Source: a virus
Reading direction: 5' to 3' (one strand)
Virus record (IMG/VR): IMGVR_UViG_3300042381_000268
Location: 1 to 62,871 of that record
Length of the DNA stretch: 62,871 bases
The notes beneath the pieces are model-generated. The model ran no database searches. It was not told where the DNA came from and worked only from the letters and a program-made list of their open reading frames with translations. Position numbers and translations under genes: made by a program. Positions 52,430 through 59,235 of the stretch are shown in pieces (within the stretch, counting starts at the first letter, position 1; each line of letters begins with the position of its first letter).

Positions 52430-52612
52430 ATGAAAAATTCAATTAAGTTCTTAAAAAACAATTTTATTAAAGTTAATGGCGTGCTATACACACCATATTT
52501 CGTCGGCGATCTACCGCAAAGCTTCGGCTTCATCTTCGATGCTGAAAATGAAAAAGACGGTATATCCAAATTCTTTAACTTCAAAGGTCTAACCTATATA
52601 ATCAAACCGTAA
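52430..52612 (+). CDS. Hypothetical early protein
   Basis: 60 residues: MKNSIKFLKNNFIKVNGVLY then PYFVGDLPQSFGFIF. Head of a five-gene run (to 53624) with 1-13 base gaps. Contains one copy of GCTATACAC in its coding sequence (52483). No family recognised. Confidence 0.5.
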   Translation: MKNSIKFLKNNFIKVNGVLYTPYFVGDLPQSFGFIFDAENEKDGISKFFNFKGLTYIIKP

Positions 52613-52613
52613 T

Positions 52614-52862
52614 ATGATAGTAGTAGCGAGTAATATGAAAGAAGCGTTGCAATACTTAAAAGAAAAGAAAGCGCGCAATTTAGCAAACCACCGATCAATT
52701 GTAGCAGTCAGTGGTTACTGTAAGCCCTTAAACATTAAGGAATACAAACAAGTGAAAACTGGTATGAAAGGTGCTGCTAATAGAAAAGCCAAGACCTTTA
52801 GCGTAACTAGATTATGGAACCACAATAACCTAACATTAAAACAAATTAAAGAACAATACTAA
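52614..52862 (+). CDS. Hypothetical basic early protein
   Basis: 82 residues, basic: MKEALQYLKEKKARNLANHR, GMKGAANRKAKTFSVTRLWN. Nucleic-acid binding is plausible from charge only. One base separates it from its neighbours on each side. Confidence 0.5.
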   Translation: MIVVASNMKEALQYLKEKKARNLANHRSIVAVSGYCKPLNIKEYKQVKTGMKGAANRKAKTFSVTRLWNHNNLTLKQIKEQY

Positions 52863-52863
52863 T

Positions 52864-53151
52864 ATGAAAAGACTAATAACTAAAAGCGAAGATACAGTAG
52901 CGTTATGCGATATTGAAGATACTTCAATTGTTGGTATACAATGGGAACGTGGCGATAAAGCTATGATAATTAGCTCACCGGATGGATTTTGCGCACTAAG
53001 TAATAGGCATAAACCTAACCTATGGAATGTATGGTATGCTCCGTCTACAAGAGAATATCTAGAGAGAGCACTAAGACAAGGTAACAATACAAAATCAAAA
53101 GCCTTTGTTTTCGATACAACATACGAGTTATACGAATGGATGAGTAATTAA
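52864..53151 (+). CDS. Hypothetical early protein
   Basis: 95 residues, mixed alpha/beta: TVALCDIEDTSIVGIQWERG then FCALSNRHKPNLWNVWYAPS and YLERALRQGNNTKSKAFVFD. No family recognised. Confidence 0.5.
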   Translation: MKRLITKSEDTVALCDIEDTSIVGIQWERGDKAMIISSPDGFCALSNRHKPNLWNVWYAPSTREYLERALRQGNNTKSKAFVFDTTYELYEWMSN

Positions 53152-53164
53152 TAAATATATAGAT

Positions 53165-53356
53165 ATGAAAAAATTTAACGGATTTGAAGCGTGGTTAATT
53201 CTTGAAGGTTTAAAACTTGCAAGTGAAGATATGAAACAAGGTATTGAGCAAACTATTGCTAATGGTAAAATGCCTCTAATGACCACCGGCTATGTGGATA
53301 TGGTTATAAAAGATGCAGTTGAAAAAGTTAACAGTCTAACCATAAAACAAAAGTAA
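53165..53356 (+). CDS. Hypothetical early protein
   Basis: 63 residues, helical: FEAWLILEGLKLASEDMKQG then TTGYVDMVIKDAVEKVNSLT. No family recognised. Confidence 0.5.
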   Translation: MKKFNGFEAWLILEGLKLASEDMKQGIEQTIANGKMPLMTTGYVDMVIKDAVEKVNSLTIKQK

Positions 53357-53357
53357 T

Positions 53358-53624
53358 ATGAGTACAACCTTTGGCGTATTAAAAGAATATGTTGACCCTA
53401 TTAAAATAGTCGACGAAGATGGCGATCTATTATGGTACATAAGTGAAAATGCATTTGAACCTATATTCTTTAGAAGTATGAGACAAAGCAGATGGTTAAA
53501 TTGGGCAGGTGCATATATGAATGACGATACTATAGTATATGCATTAGACAATACCCGACAAGGTATCTATACCATAAAAGATTGTAAAGAATTATTAAAG
53601 AAAGAACAGGAAGCACAACTATAA
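53358..53624 (+). CDS. Hypothetical early protein
   Basis: 88 residues: MSTTFGVLKEYVDPIKIVDE, ISENAFEPIFFRSMRQSRWL, and a helical tail. Conspicuous Arg/Trp cluster (RSMRQSRWLNW). Last gene of the run behind promoter copy 8. Confidence 0.5.
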   Translation: MSTTFGVLKEYVDPIKIVDEDGDLLWYISENAFEPIFFRSMRQSRWLNWAGAYMNDDTIVYALDNTRQGIYTIKDCKELLKKEQEAQL

Positions 53625-53653
53625 AGTAATTGATCTTAGCGTGCTATACACTT

Positions 53654-53692
53654 TTACAGTCTAAATACGACAACAAATTGATAATATAATTG
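53654..53692 (+). promoter_or_regulatory. Three-box early promoter, copy 9
   Basis: TTACA-N6-ATACGA-N8-TGATAATATAATTG, 18 bases before the gene at 53711, with GCTATACAC at 53643-53651. Confidence 0.75.
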
Positions 53693-53710
53693 AATCTAAA
53701 AACAAATAAA

Positions 53711-53953
53711 ATGAGCGATACAACAACTTTCGACCTAGTTAAAGAATTAGCAATGCTATCTAAAACTGTAAATTTCAGCGATTTCTATAATATAGATATT
53801 CGCCCTAATAAACCTGAGATCAGATTACAAGGCACATTTACCTATGCTACAGCCAAAACGGCTAAATCCTTAGGTATAAAACTAGAATTTGATAATGAAA
53901 CAACTATGCTTCGTGGTAATGACGGCATTATTTATATAACTTTAACTGAATAA
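53711..53953 (+). CDS. Hypothetical early protein
   Basis: 80 residues: MSDTTTFDLVKELAMLSKTV then beta-rich RLQGTFTYATAKTAKSLGIK. Start 7 codons upstream (53690) is inside the promoter and rejected. No family recognised. Confidence 0.5.
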   Translation: MSDTTTFDLVKELAMLSKTVNFSDFYNIDIRPNKPEIRLQGTFTYATAKTAKSLGIKLEFDNETTMLRGNDGIIYITLTE

Positions 53954-53955
53954 CT

Positions 53956-54159
53956 ATGGATATAAAAATAAACTTAGTAGAGATCGCCTCTGAATTAGCG
54001 AATGATAGAGTATATGAGCAGATGACCTCTGAATATATGGGTGAAGCTGACATATATAAAACAAATAGTAAACTTATAGAATATACAGAATACGGACAAA
54101 AAGTATTTGATGGCTGGTATGATTACTATTATAACTTTATTAACAAATATAAAGATTAA
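53956..54159 (+). CDS. Hypothetical acidic early protein
   Basis: 67 residues, acidic and Tyr-rich (VFDGWYDYYYNFINKYKD at the end). Two bases after the preceding stop. No family recognised. Confidence 0.5.
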   Translation: MDIKINLVEIASELANDRVYEQMTSEYMGEADIYKTNSKLIEYTEYGQKVFDGWYDYYYNFINKYKD

Positions 54160-54160
54160 T

Positions 54161-54346
54161 ATGAAAGATGAACAATTAGCATTTCAAGAAGCAAAAGCAT
54201 TTGAAGTATGGATGCGTGATACTATAAAGTCTGTACATTATGCGGACAATAAGTCAATGACAGAAGCATACGATAGAGTATTTAATAACAGTTTAGAAAT
54301 TATAGTATATGAGAACATTAAGCGACAAAGAAGCGAACCTAGTTAG
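54161..54346 (+). CDS. Hypothetical early protein
   Basis: 61 residues: MKDEQLAFQEAKAFEVWMRD, helical. The longer frame from 54107 overlaps the preceding gene by 53 bases and is rejected. Ends inside the next gene. Confidence 0.45.
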   Translation: MKDEQLAFQEAKAFEVWMRDTIKSVHYADNKSMTEAYDRVFNNSLEIIVYENIKRQRSEPS

Positions 54347-54530
54347 ACTAGCAGTATATGAGGGAGTTGACACCATTGTTGACAGGTTATGGACAGATTT
54401 TAAAATTTGTCAAACACAATTAACACCATTACAATCAGATAGATTTTGCGAATTCGAAGATCTGCTATACACATTTCTTTGCGAGCTCGCCGAAGATCAC
54501 GGTGTCTTACAGACTGAATACGATTCATAA
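54309..54530 (+). CDS. Hypothetical early protein
   Basis: 73 residues, helical with Cys residues: MRTLSDKEANLVRLAVYEGV then ICQTQLTPLQSDRFCEFEDL. Overlaps the previous gene by 38 bases and runs through promoter copy 10's first boxes. Contains GCTATACAC (54464). Confidence 0.45.
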   Translation: MRTLSDKEANLVRLAVYEGVDTIVDRLWTDFKICQTQLTPLQSDRFCEFEDLLYTFLCELAEDHGVLQTEYDS

Positions 54531-54545
54531 TTGATAATATAAATG
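54507..54545 (+). promoter_or_regulatory. Three-box early promoter, copy 10
   Basis: TTACA-N6-ATACGA-N8-TGATAATATAAATG, 18 bases before the gene at 54564. It overlaps the 3' end of the preceding coding sequence. Confidence 0.75.
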
Positions 54546-54563
54546 TAACTAATAAAATATAAT

Positions 54564-54848
54564 ATGATAAATTTAAAGAAAGAATTTAGTACTGTGCAAT
54601 TCAGAAAATTCGTAGGCGATGAGGGTAAGTTATTTAGTGTAACTTTTAAGAAAAAAGACGGCACATTGCGTACTATGACTGCAAGATTAGGTGTCCGTAA
54701 GTATTTAACCGGCGGTGGTGCAAAATTTGATGCTGAACCAAGAGGTATGGTAAGAGTCTTTTCAATGAGAGATAAAGGTTATCGTACCGTAACCGCTGAA
54801 AAGATTACCAGAATAAAAGCTTATGGTAGAGTATTGGATCTACAATAA
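54564..54848 (+). CDS. Conserved SH3-like small phage protein
   Basis: 94 residues, beta-rich: GKLFSVTFKKKDGTLRTMTA, then RLGVRKYLTGGGAK, GMVRVFSMRDKGYRTVTAEK. I recognise FSVTFxKKDGTLRxMxxRLGV...KGYR as a common small protein of Bacteroidota phages, possibly an SH3-type barrel. Function unknown. Transcribed alone between two promoters. Confidence 0.6.
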   Translation: MINLKKEFSTVQFRKFVGDEGKLFSVTFKKKDGTLRTMTARLGVRKYLTGGGAKFDAEPRGMVRVFSMRDKGYRTVTAEKITRIKAYGRVLDLQ

Positions 54849-54879
54849 TAACACGATGCAAAAATGATAATATAAATGT
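54841..54879 (+). promoter_or_regulatory. Three-box early promoter, copy 11
   Basis: CTACA-N6-ACACGA-N8-TGATAATATAAATG. Its first box lies in the last codons of the preceding gene; it is 20 bases before the gene at 54900. Confidence 0.75.
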
Positions 54880-54899
54880 AACTAATAAAATTTAATCTA

Positions 54900-55298
54900 A
54901 TGGAAAAAATAAATGAATTATTCGAACTTCAAGTAGCTATTGTTATTGATGCGTTCCCAAGCGTTTATACTAAAGATGATGTAATATCATTGCTAACCAC
55001 ATTGCGAACCCAAGTATTAATTGAAGTATCAGAATTAAACCCTATTGAAAGTATAACTGAAGAGCAATTCCAAGAATTTGCAAGTGATGTTCAAAATAAT
55101 CTTGAGCGATCTTTATGCAATGGCCAAATTGAAGTATATGATACGGGCTCTGCAGAATTTAGCATTGGTTACGATAATAAAATTCAAATTGAAAACATTG
55201 ACGTACTTACAGACAATATAACCGACGAGTTACACGATATATTACTTGATCAATTCCAAGTACATTTTAAAAAATTATTAACCAATAACCCTGAATAA
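54900..55298 (+). CDS. Hypothetical acidic early protein
   Basis: 132 residues, acidic, helical at both ends (EKINELFELQVAIVIDAFPS; NITDELHDILLDQFQVHFKK) with a beta stretch between (AEFSIGYDNKIQIENIDVLT). No family recognised. Confidence 0.5.
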   Translation: MEKINELFELQVAIVIDAFPSVYTKDDVISLLTTLRTQVLIEVSELNPIESITEEQFQEFASDVQNNLERSLCNGQIEVYDTGSAEFSIGYDNKIQIENIDVLTDNITDELHDILLDQFQVHFKKLLTNNPE

Positions 55299-55300
55299 AT

Positions 55301-55774
55301 ATGGCTAAAGCAAAAAAATTAAATTTAAAGACCGTACTAGACGAAATATTCCTTGAGGGCGGCGTAAGTTATAATGTAACTACTGGCGAAGTTAATCCTA
55401 AGTCTGGCTATATGGTTAGTATATTAGGGTTCGAAAAACAATATGACCTAGATACCATAAAAGCTAATGATCTTCGCGAGTATGTATTAGACAATGCTTA
55501 TGATCTATGGGGTGAGAATAGATTTGTAGGCGGCTGGATAAATACAGATACCAGCAAAGTTGTATTAGATGTTTCAGTAAACATTACGGATGTGACAAAT
55601 GCCTGTTATACCGGTATTATTAACCAACAAAAGTGTATATATGATTGTAGTAATAAACGTAATATATCTTTACCTTCACCTCAAACTGCAGGAACTGAAG
55701 TACAAAAGAAAGCGTATGCGAAAATGAAAGCAGAACAGTTAGCGTATTTATTAGAAACTACTGGTGTTGAGTAG
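55301..55774 (+). CDS. Hypothetical early protein
   Basis: 157 residues. N-terminus KLNLKTVLDEIFLEGGVSYN then a globular part with several Trp and Cys residues (WGENRFVGGWIN, NACYTGIINQQKCIYDCSNK). Likely a family of conserved but unnamed phage proteins. It precedes the non-coding tract. Confidence 0.5.
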   Translation: MAKAKKLNLKTVLDEIFLEGGVSYNVTTGEVNPKSGYMVSILGFEKQYDLDTIKANDLREYVLDNAYDLWGENRFVGGWINTDTSKVVLDVSVNITDVTNACYTGIINQQKCIYDCSNKRNISLPSPQTAGTEVQKKAYAKMKAEQLAYLLETTGVE

Positions 55775-56129
55775 TTATAGTGCTATACACGGTTGTTCAC
55801 TAGAGTGCACGTATGTGGTGCCGTGTTATTTACCATTTGAGATGAACAACGCGCCTAAGTTAACGGGTAACAAAGCGGGCCGGCAACTCCGGGTAGCGAA
55901 TGGTTGAGCGTGGGAAACAGCACGTAATGCTGAATAAATTGTATGATCACTGGGAACTATAATCGCCACAAAACAGTTTAAATAGTCAATGTATGTGCTG
56001 CGTATCATTGAACTTACCTATATCATATTTTGTTGATTATTTCGGGGTTACGGAAACATTGTCCAATCAGTGCTGGTTGGTTGTAATCGAAACGCAAATA
56101 AAGTAGTAACCGGCTTGCGAGTCAACTAA
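55775..56129 (+). other. Non-coding tract with local hairpins
   Basis: About 355 bases without a credible gene and with higher GC than neighbouring genes. Small hairpins are visible: CCGG-CAACT-CCGG (about 55880) and CAGCA-CGTAA-TGCTG (about 55919). GCTATACAC occurs at its left edge (55782). GGAACTA (about 55955) could pair with TAGTTCC at 56194-56200. A structured RNA is suspected; no known class fits by eye. Confidence 0.4.
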
Positions 56130-56199
56130 GAACTAAGTATGGTTTGCCATTAGCAGAACACAACCGACGGGTTAAGGGGTTCGATTCCCCTTTTAGTTC
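56130..56199 (+). ncRNA. tRNA-like RNA element B
   Basis: Ends form an 8 bp acceptor-like stem (GAACTAAG with TTTAGTTC), and the 3' part is a canonical T-arm AGGGG-TTCGATT-CCCCT. Between them are two hairpins, ATGG-TTTG-CCAT and AACC-GACG-GGTT, joined by TAGCAGAACAC. No normal D-arm or 7-base anticodon loop fits: only 37 bases lie between acceptor and T-stem. The layout matches element C just downstream. Confidence 0.5.
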
Positions 56200-56205
56200 C
56201 AAATT

Positions 56206-56295
56206 GTCGAGATTGATGTAACTGGGAATGAATACCAGCTAGGGTAACACGGTGTAATACTACACTTCATAAGGGTTCGAATCCCTTATCTCGAC
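56206..56295 (+). ncRNA. tRNA-like RNA element C
   Basis: 8 bp acceptor-like stem (GTCGAGAT with ATCTCGAC), canonical T-arm AAGGG-TTCGAAT-CCCTT, and two internal hairpins, CTGG...CCAG and GTGTA-ATAC-TACAC, joined by CTAGGGTAACACG. The joining sequence TAGNNNAACAC is shared with element B. A class II tRNA with an unusual core is the conventional alternative. It ends 12 bases before promoter copy 12. Confidence 0.5.
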
Positions 56296-56307
56296 CTAAA
56301 TTAAGTC

Positions 56308-56346
56308 CTACAGTCTGGACACGATCAAATAATGATAATATAAATG
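56308..56346 (+). promoter_or_regulatory. Three-box early promoter, copy 12
   Basis: CTACA-N6-ACACGA-N8-TGATAATATAAATG, 19 bases before the gene at 56366. It appears to drive seven genes to 58817. Confidence 0.75.
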
Positions 56347-56365
56347 TAACAAAAACAAATTAACT

Positions 56366-56839
56366 ATGAATATATTTTATTTATCTGAAGACCCTAATGA
56401 AGCGGCTAAGTATATGTATAACAAGCATGTAGTAAAAATGATCCTTGAGTCTGCGCAATTATTATGTACCGCTCATATCATTTCTGACGGCGAAGCTGCT
56501 GATGTTCCTTACAAAGCAACGCATAAAAATCATCCGTCTGCAATATGGGCACGTGAGTCTGTATCTAACTATATATGGTTGTATGATCATATGATTGCAT
56601 TGGGTAATGAGTATACACGTCGTTATGGCAAAAAACATTTAACAATATTAAAGTGTAGCGGCGCATTATGTAAAGCTCCAAACAATGTTACTAAAGTCGA
56701 TCTAACGCCTATGCCACAATGTATGCCTGATCAATACAAAGTTCCCGGCAATAGTGTAGAAGCATACTGGAATTATTATGAAGCAGAAAAAGTAAGCGTA
56801 AAAAACTCAAACGAAAGTATAATAACTAGACCTAAATAA
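56366..56839 (+). CDS. Conserved phage protein, KHVVKM/KNHPSAIW family
   Basis: 157 residues. MNIFYLSEDPNEAAKYMYNK then HVVKMILESAQLLCTAH, THKNHPSAIWARES and EYTRRYGKKH are the conserved blocks of a widespread phage family. His, Lys and Trp conservation suggests an enzyme; members are sometimes labelled as pyrimidine-dimer glycosylases, which I cannot confirm. The next gene looks like a DNA glycosylase relative, so a DNA-repair or base-modification role is a reasonable guess. Confidence 0.55.
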   Translation: MNIFYLSEDPNEAAKYMYNKHVVKMILESAQLLCTAHIISDGEAADVPYKATHKNHPSAIWARESVSNYIWLYDHMIALGNEYTRRYGKKHLTILKCSGALCKAPNNVTKVDLTPMPQCMPDQYKVPGNSVEAYWNYYEAEKVSVKNSNESIITRPK

Positions 56840-56840
56840 C

Positions 56841-57422
56841 ATGAAACAATTAACTGATATTCAATTAGCGGAAATAAATAGTAATCTTGATAATTACTTT
56901 TCCTTAGCAACTGACGGCGATATTGATAACGGTATCGCATGGTATAAGCAAGCACATTATATCTGCAAAGATCTATCTAAACAGTATAATGTACCTATTG
57001 CTGTTGTTGCAAGTATTGTTAGCGCATTGTCGCCACGTAATAAATGGAATCAAAACATTAAAGATACCATAACCGTGCTAAATGCTATACACAATAATCT
57101 TTCGCCAGACGATATCAAAGTTTGCACATTCCACAAAAATAAGTACAAAGCATTTCTATTAGGTCAAAGAAAAGCTCAAATCACTGAACAAAGTTTGAAA
57201 ACATTTAACTTTGTGCGCAATATTGCTGATCTTGATGAAAATTCAATTACTATTGACGTGTGGCATTTGCGTGCTTGCTTTGGTAAAACAATAAAGAATG
57301 TGCCTACACCTACTGTTTATGCACAAATCAAAGAATTAACAATTAACAAAGCAAAGGCTAAAGGCTTAAAAGGTTTTGAGTATCAAGCAATTATATGGAA
57401 TTCGGTAAAAAACAATTTTTAA
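56841..57422 (+). CDS. Helical phage protein resembling DNA glycosylases
   Basis: 193 residues. WYKQAHYICKDLSKQYNVPI then VVASIVSALSPRNKWNQNIK and ITIDVWHLRACFGK match a recurrent phage family with a helix-hairpin-helix glycosylase-like look (ALSPxxxWxxN...VDVWxxR). Catalytic residues cannot be named. One base after its neighbour. Contains GCTATACAC (57084). Confidence 0.5.
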   Translation: MKQLTDIQLAEINSNLDNYFSLATDGDIDNGIAWYKQAHYICKDLSKQYNVPIAVVASIVSALSPRNKWNQNIKDTITVLNAIHNNLSPDDIKVCTFHKNKYKAFLLGQRKAQITEQSLKTFNFVRNIADLDENSITIDVWHLRACFGKTIKNVPTPTVYAQIKELTINKAKAKGLKGFEYQAIIWNSVKNNF

Positions 57423-57423
57423 T

Positions 57424-57621
57424 ATGGACAAAGAAATCAAAGAAGCAGCACAAGATAAAATCTACGCAATATACTTTAATCTAATGCGTGAAAGTTTACA
57501 ACTAGATAAGTACTGGAAAGTTGATCCAGATAGAGCAATTGAATTAGAAAAATCACACGATAAAGAAGTGGCAGTGTATTCTTATATATTAGGTTTAATA
57601 GAAAAAGATAATAAATTATGA
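57424..57621 (+). CDS. Hypothetical early protein
   Basis: 65 residues, helical and charged (KEIKEAAQDKIYAIYFNLMR). Overlaps the next start by 4 bases (ATGA-type coupling). No family recognised. Confidence 0.5.
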   Translation: MDKEIKEAAQDKIYAIYFNLMRESLQLDKYWKVDPDRAIELEKSHDKEVAVYSYILGLIEKDNKL

Positions 57622-57818
57622 CAGCAGTAGAATGGTTAGAAGAGTGTTTAACAGAGCAATATCCAAACGGTAAATTTGTTTGGAATACACGAGCAGATAT
57701 AGAAGTTTTATTTAAACAAGCTAAAATAATGGAAAAGCAACAGATTGAAACCGCATATAATAAAGGAGTGCCTTTTAAATATGGAAAAGAATATTATGAA
57801 GAAACATTTAAAAAATAA
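57618..57818 (+). CDS. Conserved small phage protein
   Basis: 66 residues: MTAVEWLEECLTEQYPNGKF then a helical domain with KIMEKQQIETAYNKG. The MTAVEWL...AKxMEKxQI pattern is common in Bacteroidota phages and prophages. Function unknown. Confidence 0.55.
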   Translation: MTAVEWLEECLTEQYPNGKFVWNTRADIEVLFKQAKIMEKQQIETAYNKGVPFKYGKEYYEETFKK

Positions 57819-57821
57819 ATT

Positions 57822-58025
57822 ATGGAAAGAACTAAAGACTTTGTAGATCAAATAATGCAATTTGAATCTGGTATGCTTAATGATAAAGAAATAATAGAAC
57901 TGTTTTCAGATATGGTAAAAACTGATGTAGCATGGTCATTACAAGGTCATTATGGTAGAGCAGCATCCGCTCTTATAGAAGGTGGTTGGTTAGATAAAGA
58001 AGGTAATATATTAAAAAACTTATAA
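57822..58025 (+). CDS. Conserved small phage protein
   Basis: 67 residues: FVDQIMQFESGMLNDKEIIE then LFSDMVKTDVAWSLQGHYGR and AASALIEGGWLD. The LQGHYGRxAxxLIExGWL block recurs in phages of many hosts. Function unknown. Confidence 0.6.
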   Translation: MERTKDFVDQIMQFESGMLNDKEIIELFSDMVKTDVAWSLQGHYGRAASALIEGGWLDKEGNILKNL

Positions 58026-58029
58026 TAAC

Positions 58030-58572
58030 ATGACAACATATAAAAATAGATACAATGATGTATTTACATTCACTAAAGATGACAACAATGATATTTTATG
58101 GGAGGGTAACTTTCAATATTCTAGATTTGGTATGCCTAATGATTATACTAAAGCCTTTAATGCATTTGTTGCTGATGGAGGTAAGTTTAGTTTTAATGAA
58201 TTTAAGAAAGCCGTGCATGAATGGGATGATGAAATTAATGATTATTCTTATCCTAAATATGTAAGAATGGTTGAATCATTATCTAATGAGATTGATATGG
58301 TAGACCCAAGTGGCGGCCCTTATATTACTAGTGGCATGTCATTAGACAGTTTCGGATTTAAAGGTTATGTAGTTAAAGACTTTAAAAAAATTGATACCGG
58401 TTATAAAATCGTTACAGAAAAATGCGGCGGTTGCAATAAACCTGGTGCTATACACAAAATGTCATGCCCTACCAAAAAATTTGCTGTTTTTATTGCTAAT
58501 GAAATAATAGAAGCATACTATGATCAAATGGATAAAGAGGTTCATCAAAATAGAGGTAATTTAAACAAATAA
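58030..58572 (+). CDS. Hypothetical protein with a possible zinc site
   Basis: 180 residues. Aromatic-rich N-terminal half, then EKCGGCNKPGAIHKMSCPTK (about 136-155), where three Cys and a His could bind zinc. Helical C-terminus. Contains GCTATACAC (58447) within the Cys/His segment. No family recognised. Confidence 0.5.
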   Translation: MTTYKNRYNDVFTFTKDDNNDILWEGNFQYSRFGMPNDYTKAFNAFVADGGKFSFNEFKKAVHEWDDEINDYSYPKYVRMVESLSNEIDMVDPSGGPYITSGMSLDSFGFKGYVVKDFKKIDTGYKIVTEKCGGCNKPGAIHKMSCPTKKFAVFIANEIIEAYYDQMDKEVHQNRGNLNK

Positions 58573-58574
58573 TT

Positions 58575-58817
58575 ATGAAACAAGAAACACTTGAAGAAGT
58601 TGCTGAAAGATTATACCCAAGACAAAAACCTAATTCTTATTATGGTAATATAGAATTATTAGAACAAGAAGCGTTTGAACAAGGTGCTAAATGGCAACAA
58701 GAAAGAAGTTATAGTGAGGAGGAAGTGATAGCATTTGGAGAGTTTATATTTAAACATACTTTATTAGCACATGCCAAAGGAGTTAAAAATTTATTTGAAC
58801 AATTTAAAAACAAATAA
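58575..58817 (+). CDS. Conserved small phage protein
   Basis: 80 residues: ETLEEVAERLYPRQKPNSYY then AFEQGAKWQQERSYSEEEVI. AFxxGAKWQQERxYSEEEV is a very common small-protein pattern in Bacteroidota phages. Function unknown. Confidence 0.65.
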   Translation: MKQETLEEVAERLYPRQKPNSYYGNIELLEQEAFEQGAKWQQERSYSEEEVIAFGEFIFKHTLLAHAKGVKNLFEQFKNK

Positions 58818-58820
58818 TAC

Positions 58821-58859
58821 TTACAATCAAAACACGAATAACAATTGATAATATTAATA
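58821..58859 (+). promoter_or_regulatory. Three-box early promoter, copy 13
   Basis: TTACA-N6-ACACGA-N8-TGATAATATTAATA, 15 bases before the gene at 58875. The most diverged third box of the set and the last copy on the plus strand. Confidence 0.7.
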
Positions 58860-58874
58860 TAAAAACAAATTAAT

Positions 58875-59177
58875 ATGAGTGATGAAGAAATCGAAAAACT
58901 TGCAGAATTAATATTCCAAAAGTTATTACAAAAAGAAAAAGAATATATTGACGGTATGGAATTACCTATTACCTGGGTGGCAGATAATACTACTGGCGAC
59001 TGGTATAAAGTTTCTTTCTCCGGTCCTGGATCTAGTAAAGATCTATTAATGCAGCGATTAGTAGCATTGAATATTGAAAAACAAGAGCTAATAGAAAAAG
59101 AAGATTATGAGGAGTTAATTAAATTACAAGAAAGAATAGATGGAATAAAAGAACAATTAAAAAAATATAAGGACTAG
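58875..59177 (+). CDS. Hypothetical coiled-coil protein
   Basis: 100 residues. Helical ends (EEIEKLAELIFQKLLQKEKE; LIKLQERIDGIKEQLKKYKD) around WVADNTTGDWYKVSFSGPGS. Monocistronic: the inverted-repeat element follows its stop. Confidence 0.5.
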   Translation: MSDEEIEKLAELIFQKLLQKEKEYIDGMELPITWVADNTTGDWYKVSFSGPGSSKDLLMQRLVALNIEKQELIEKEDYEELIKLQERIDGIKEQLKKYKD

Positions 59178-59188
59178 CGTACAATAAT

Positions 59189-59235
59189 GCGACGTTAGTT
59201 AATTAATATATAAAAGTAATAAGCTAATGTCACAC
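59189..59235. repeat. Inverted-repeat element, copy 3, overlapping a start codon
   Basis: GCGACGTTAG (59189-59198) and CTAATGTCACAC (59224-59235), spacer 25 bases. The ATG in the right arm (59227) is the start of the HTH gene. Folding of this leader would bury that start codon. Confidence 0.65.

Noticed and set aside
49542-53710. Reading frames starting with M-I-I-Y-M-N or similar (49542, 50508, 51118, 53690)
   Set aside because: The extra N-terminal codons lie in the three-box promoter, whose third box contains ATG by chance; internal starts downstream were used.
55826-56008. 60-residue minus-strand frame
   Set aside because: It opposes all neighbouring genes, has no family resemblance and lies in a structured non-coding tract.
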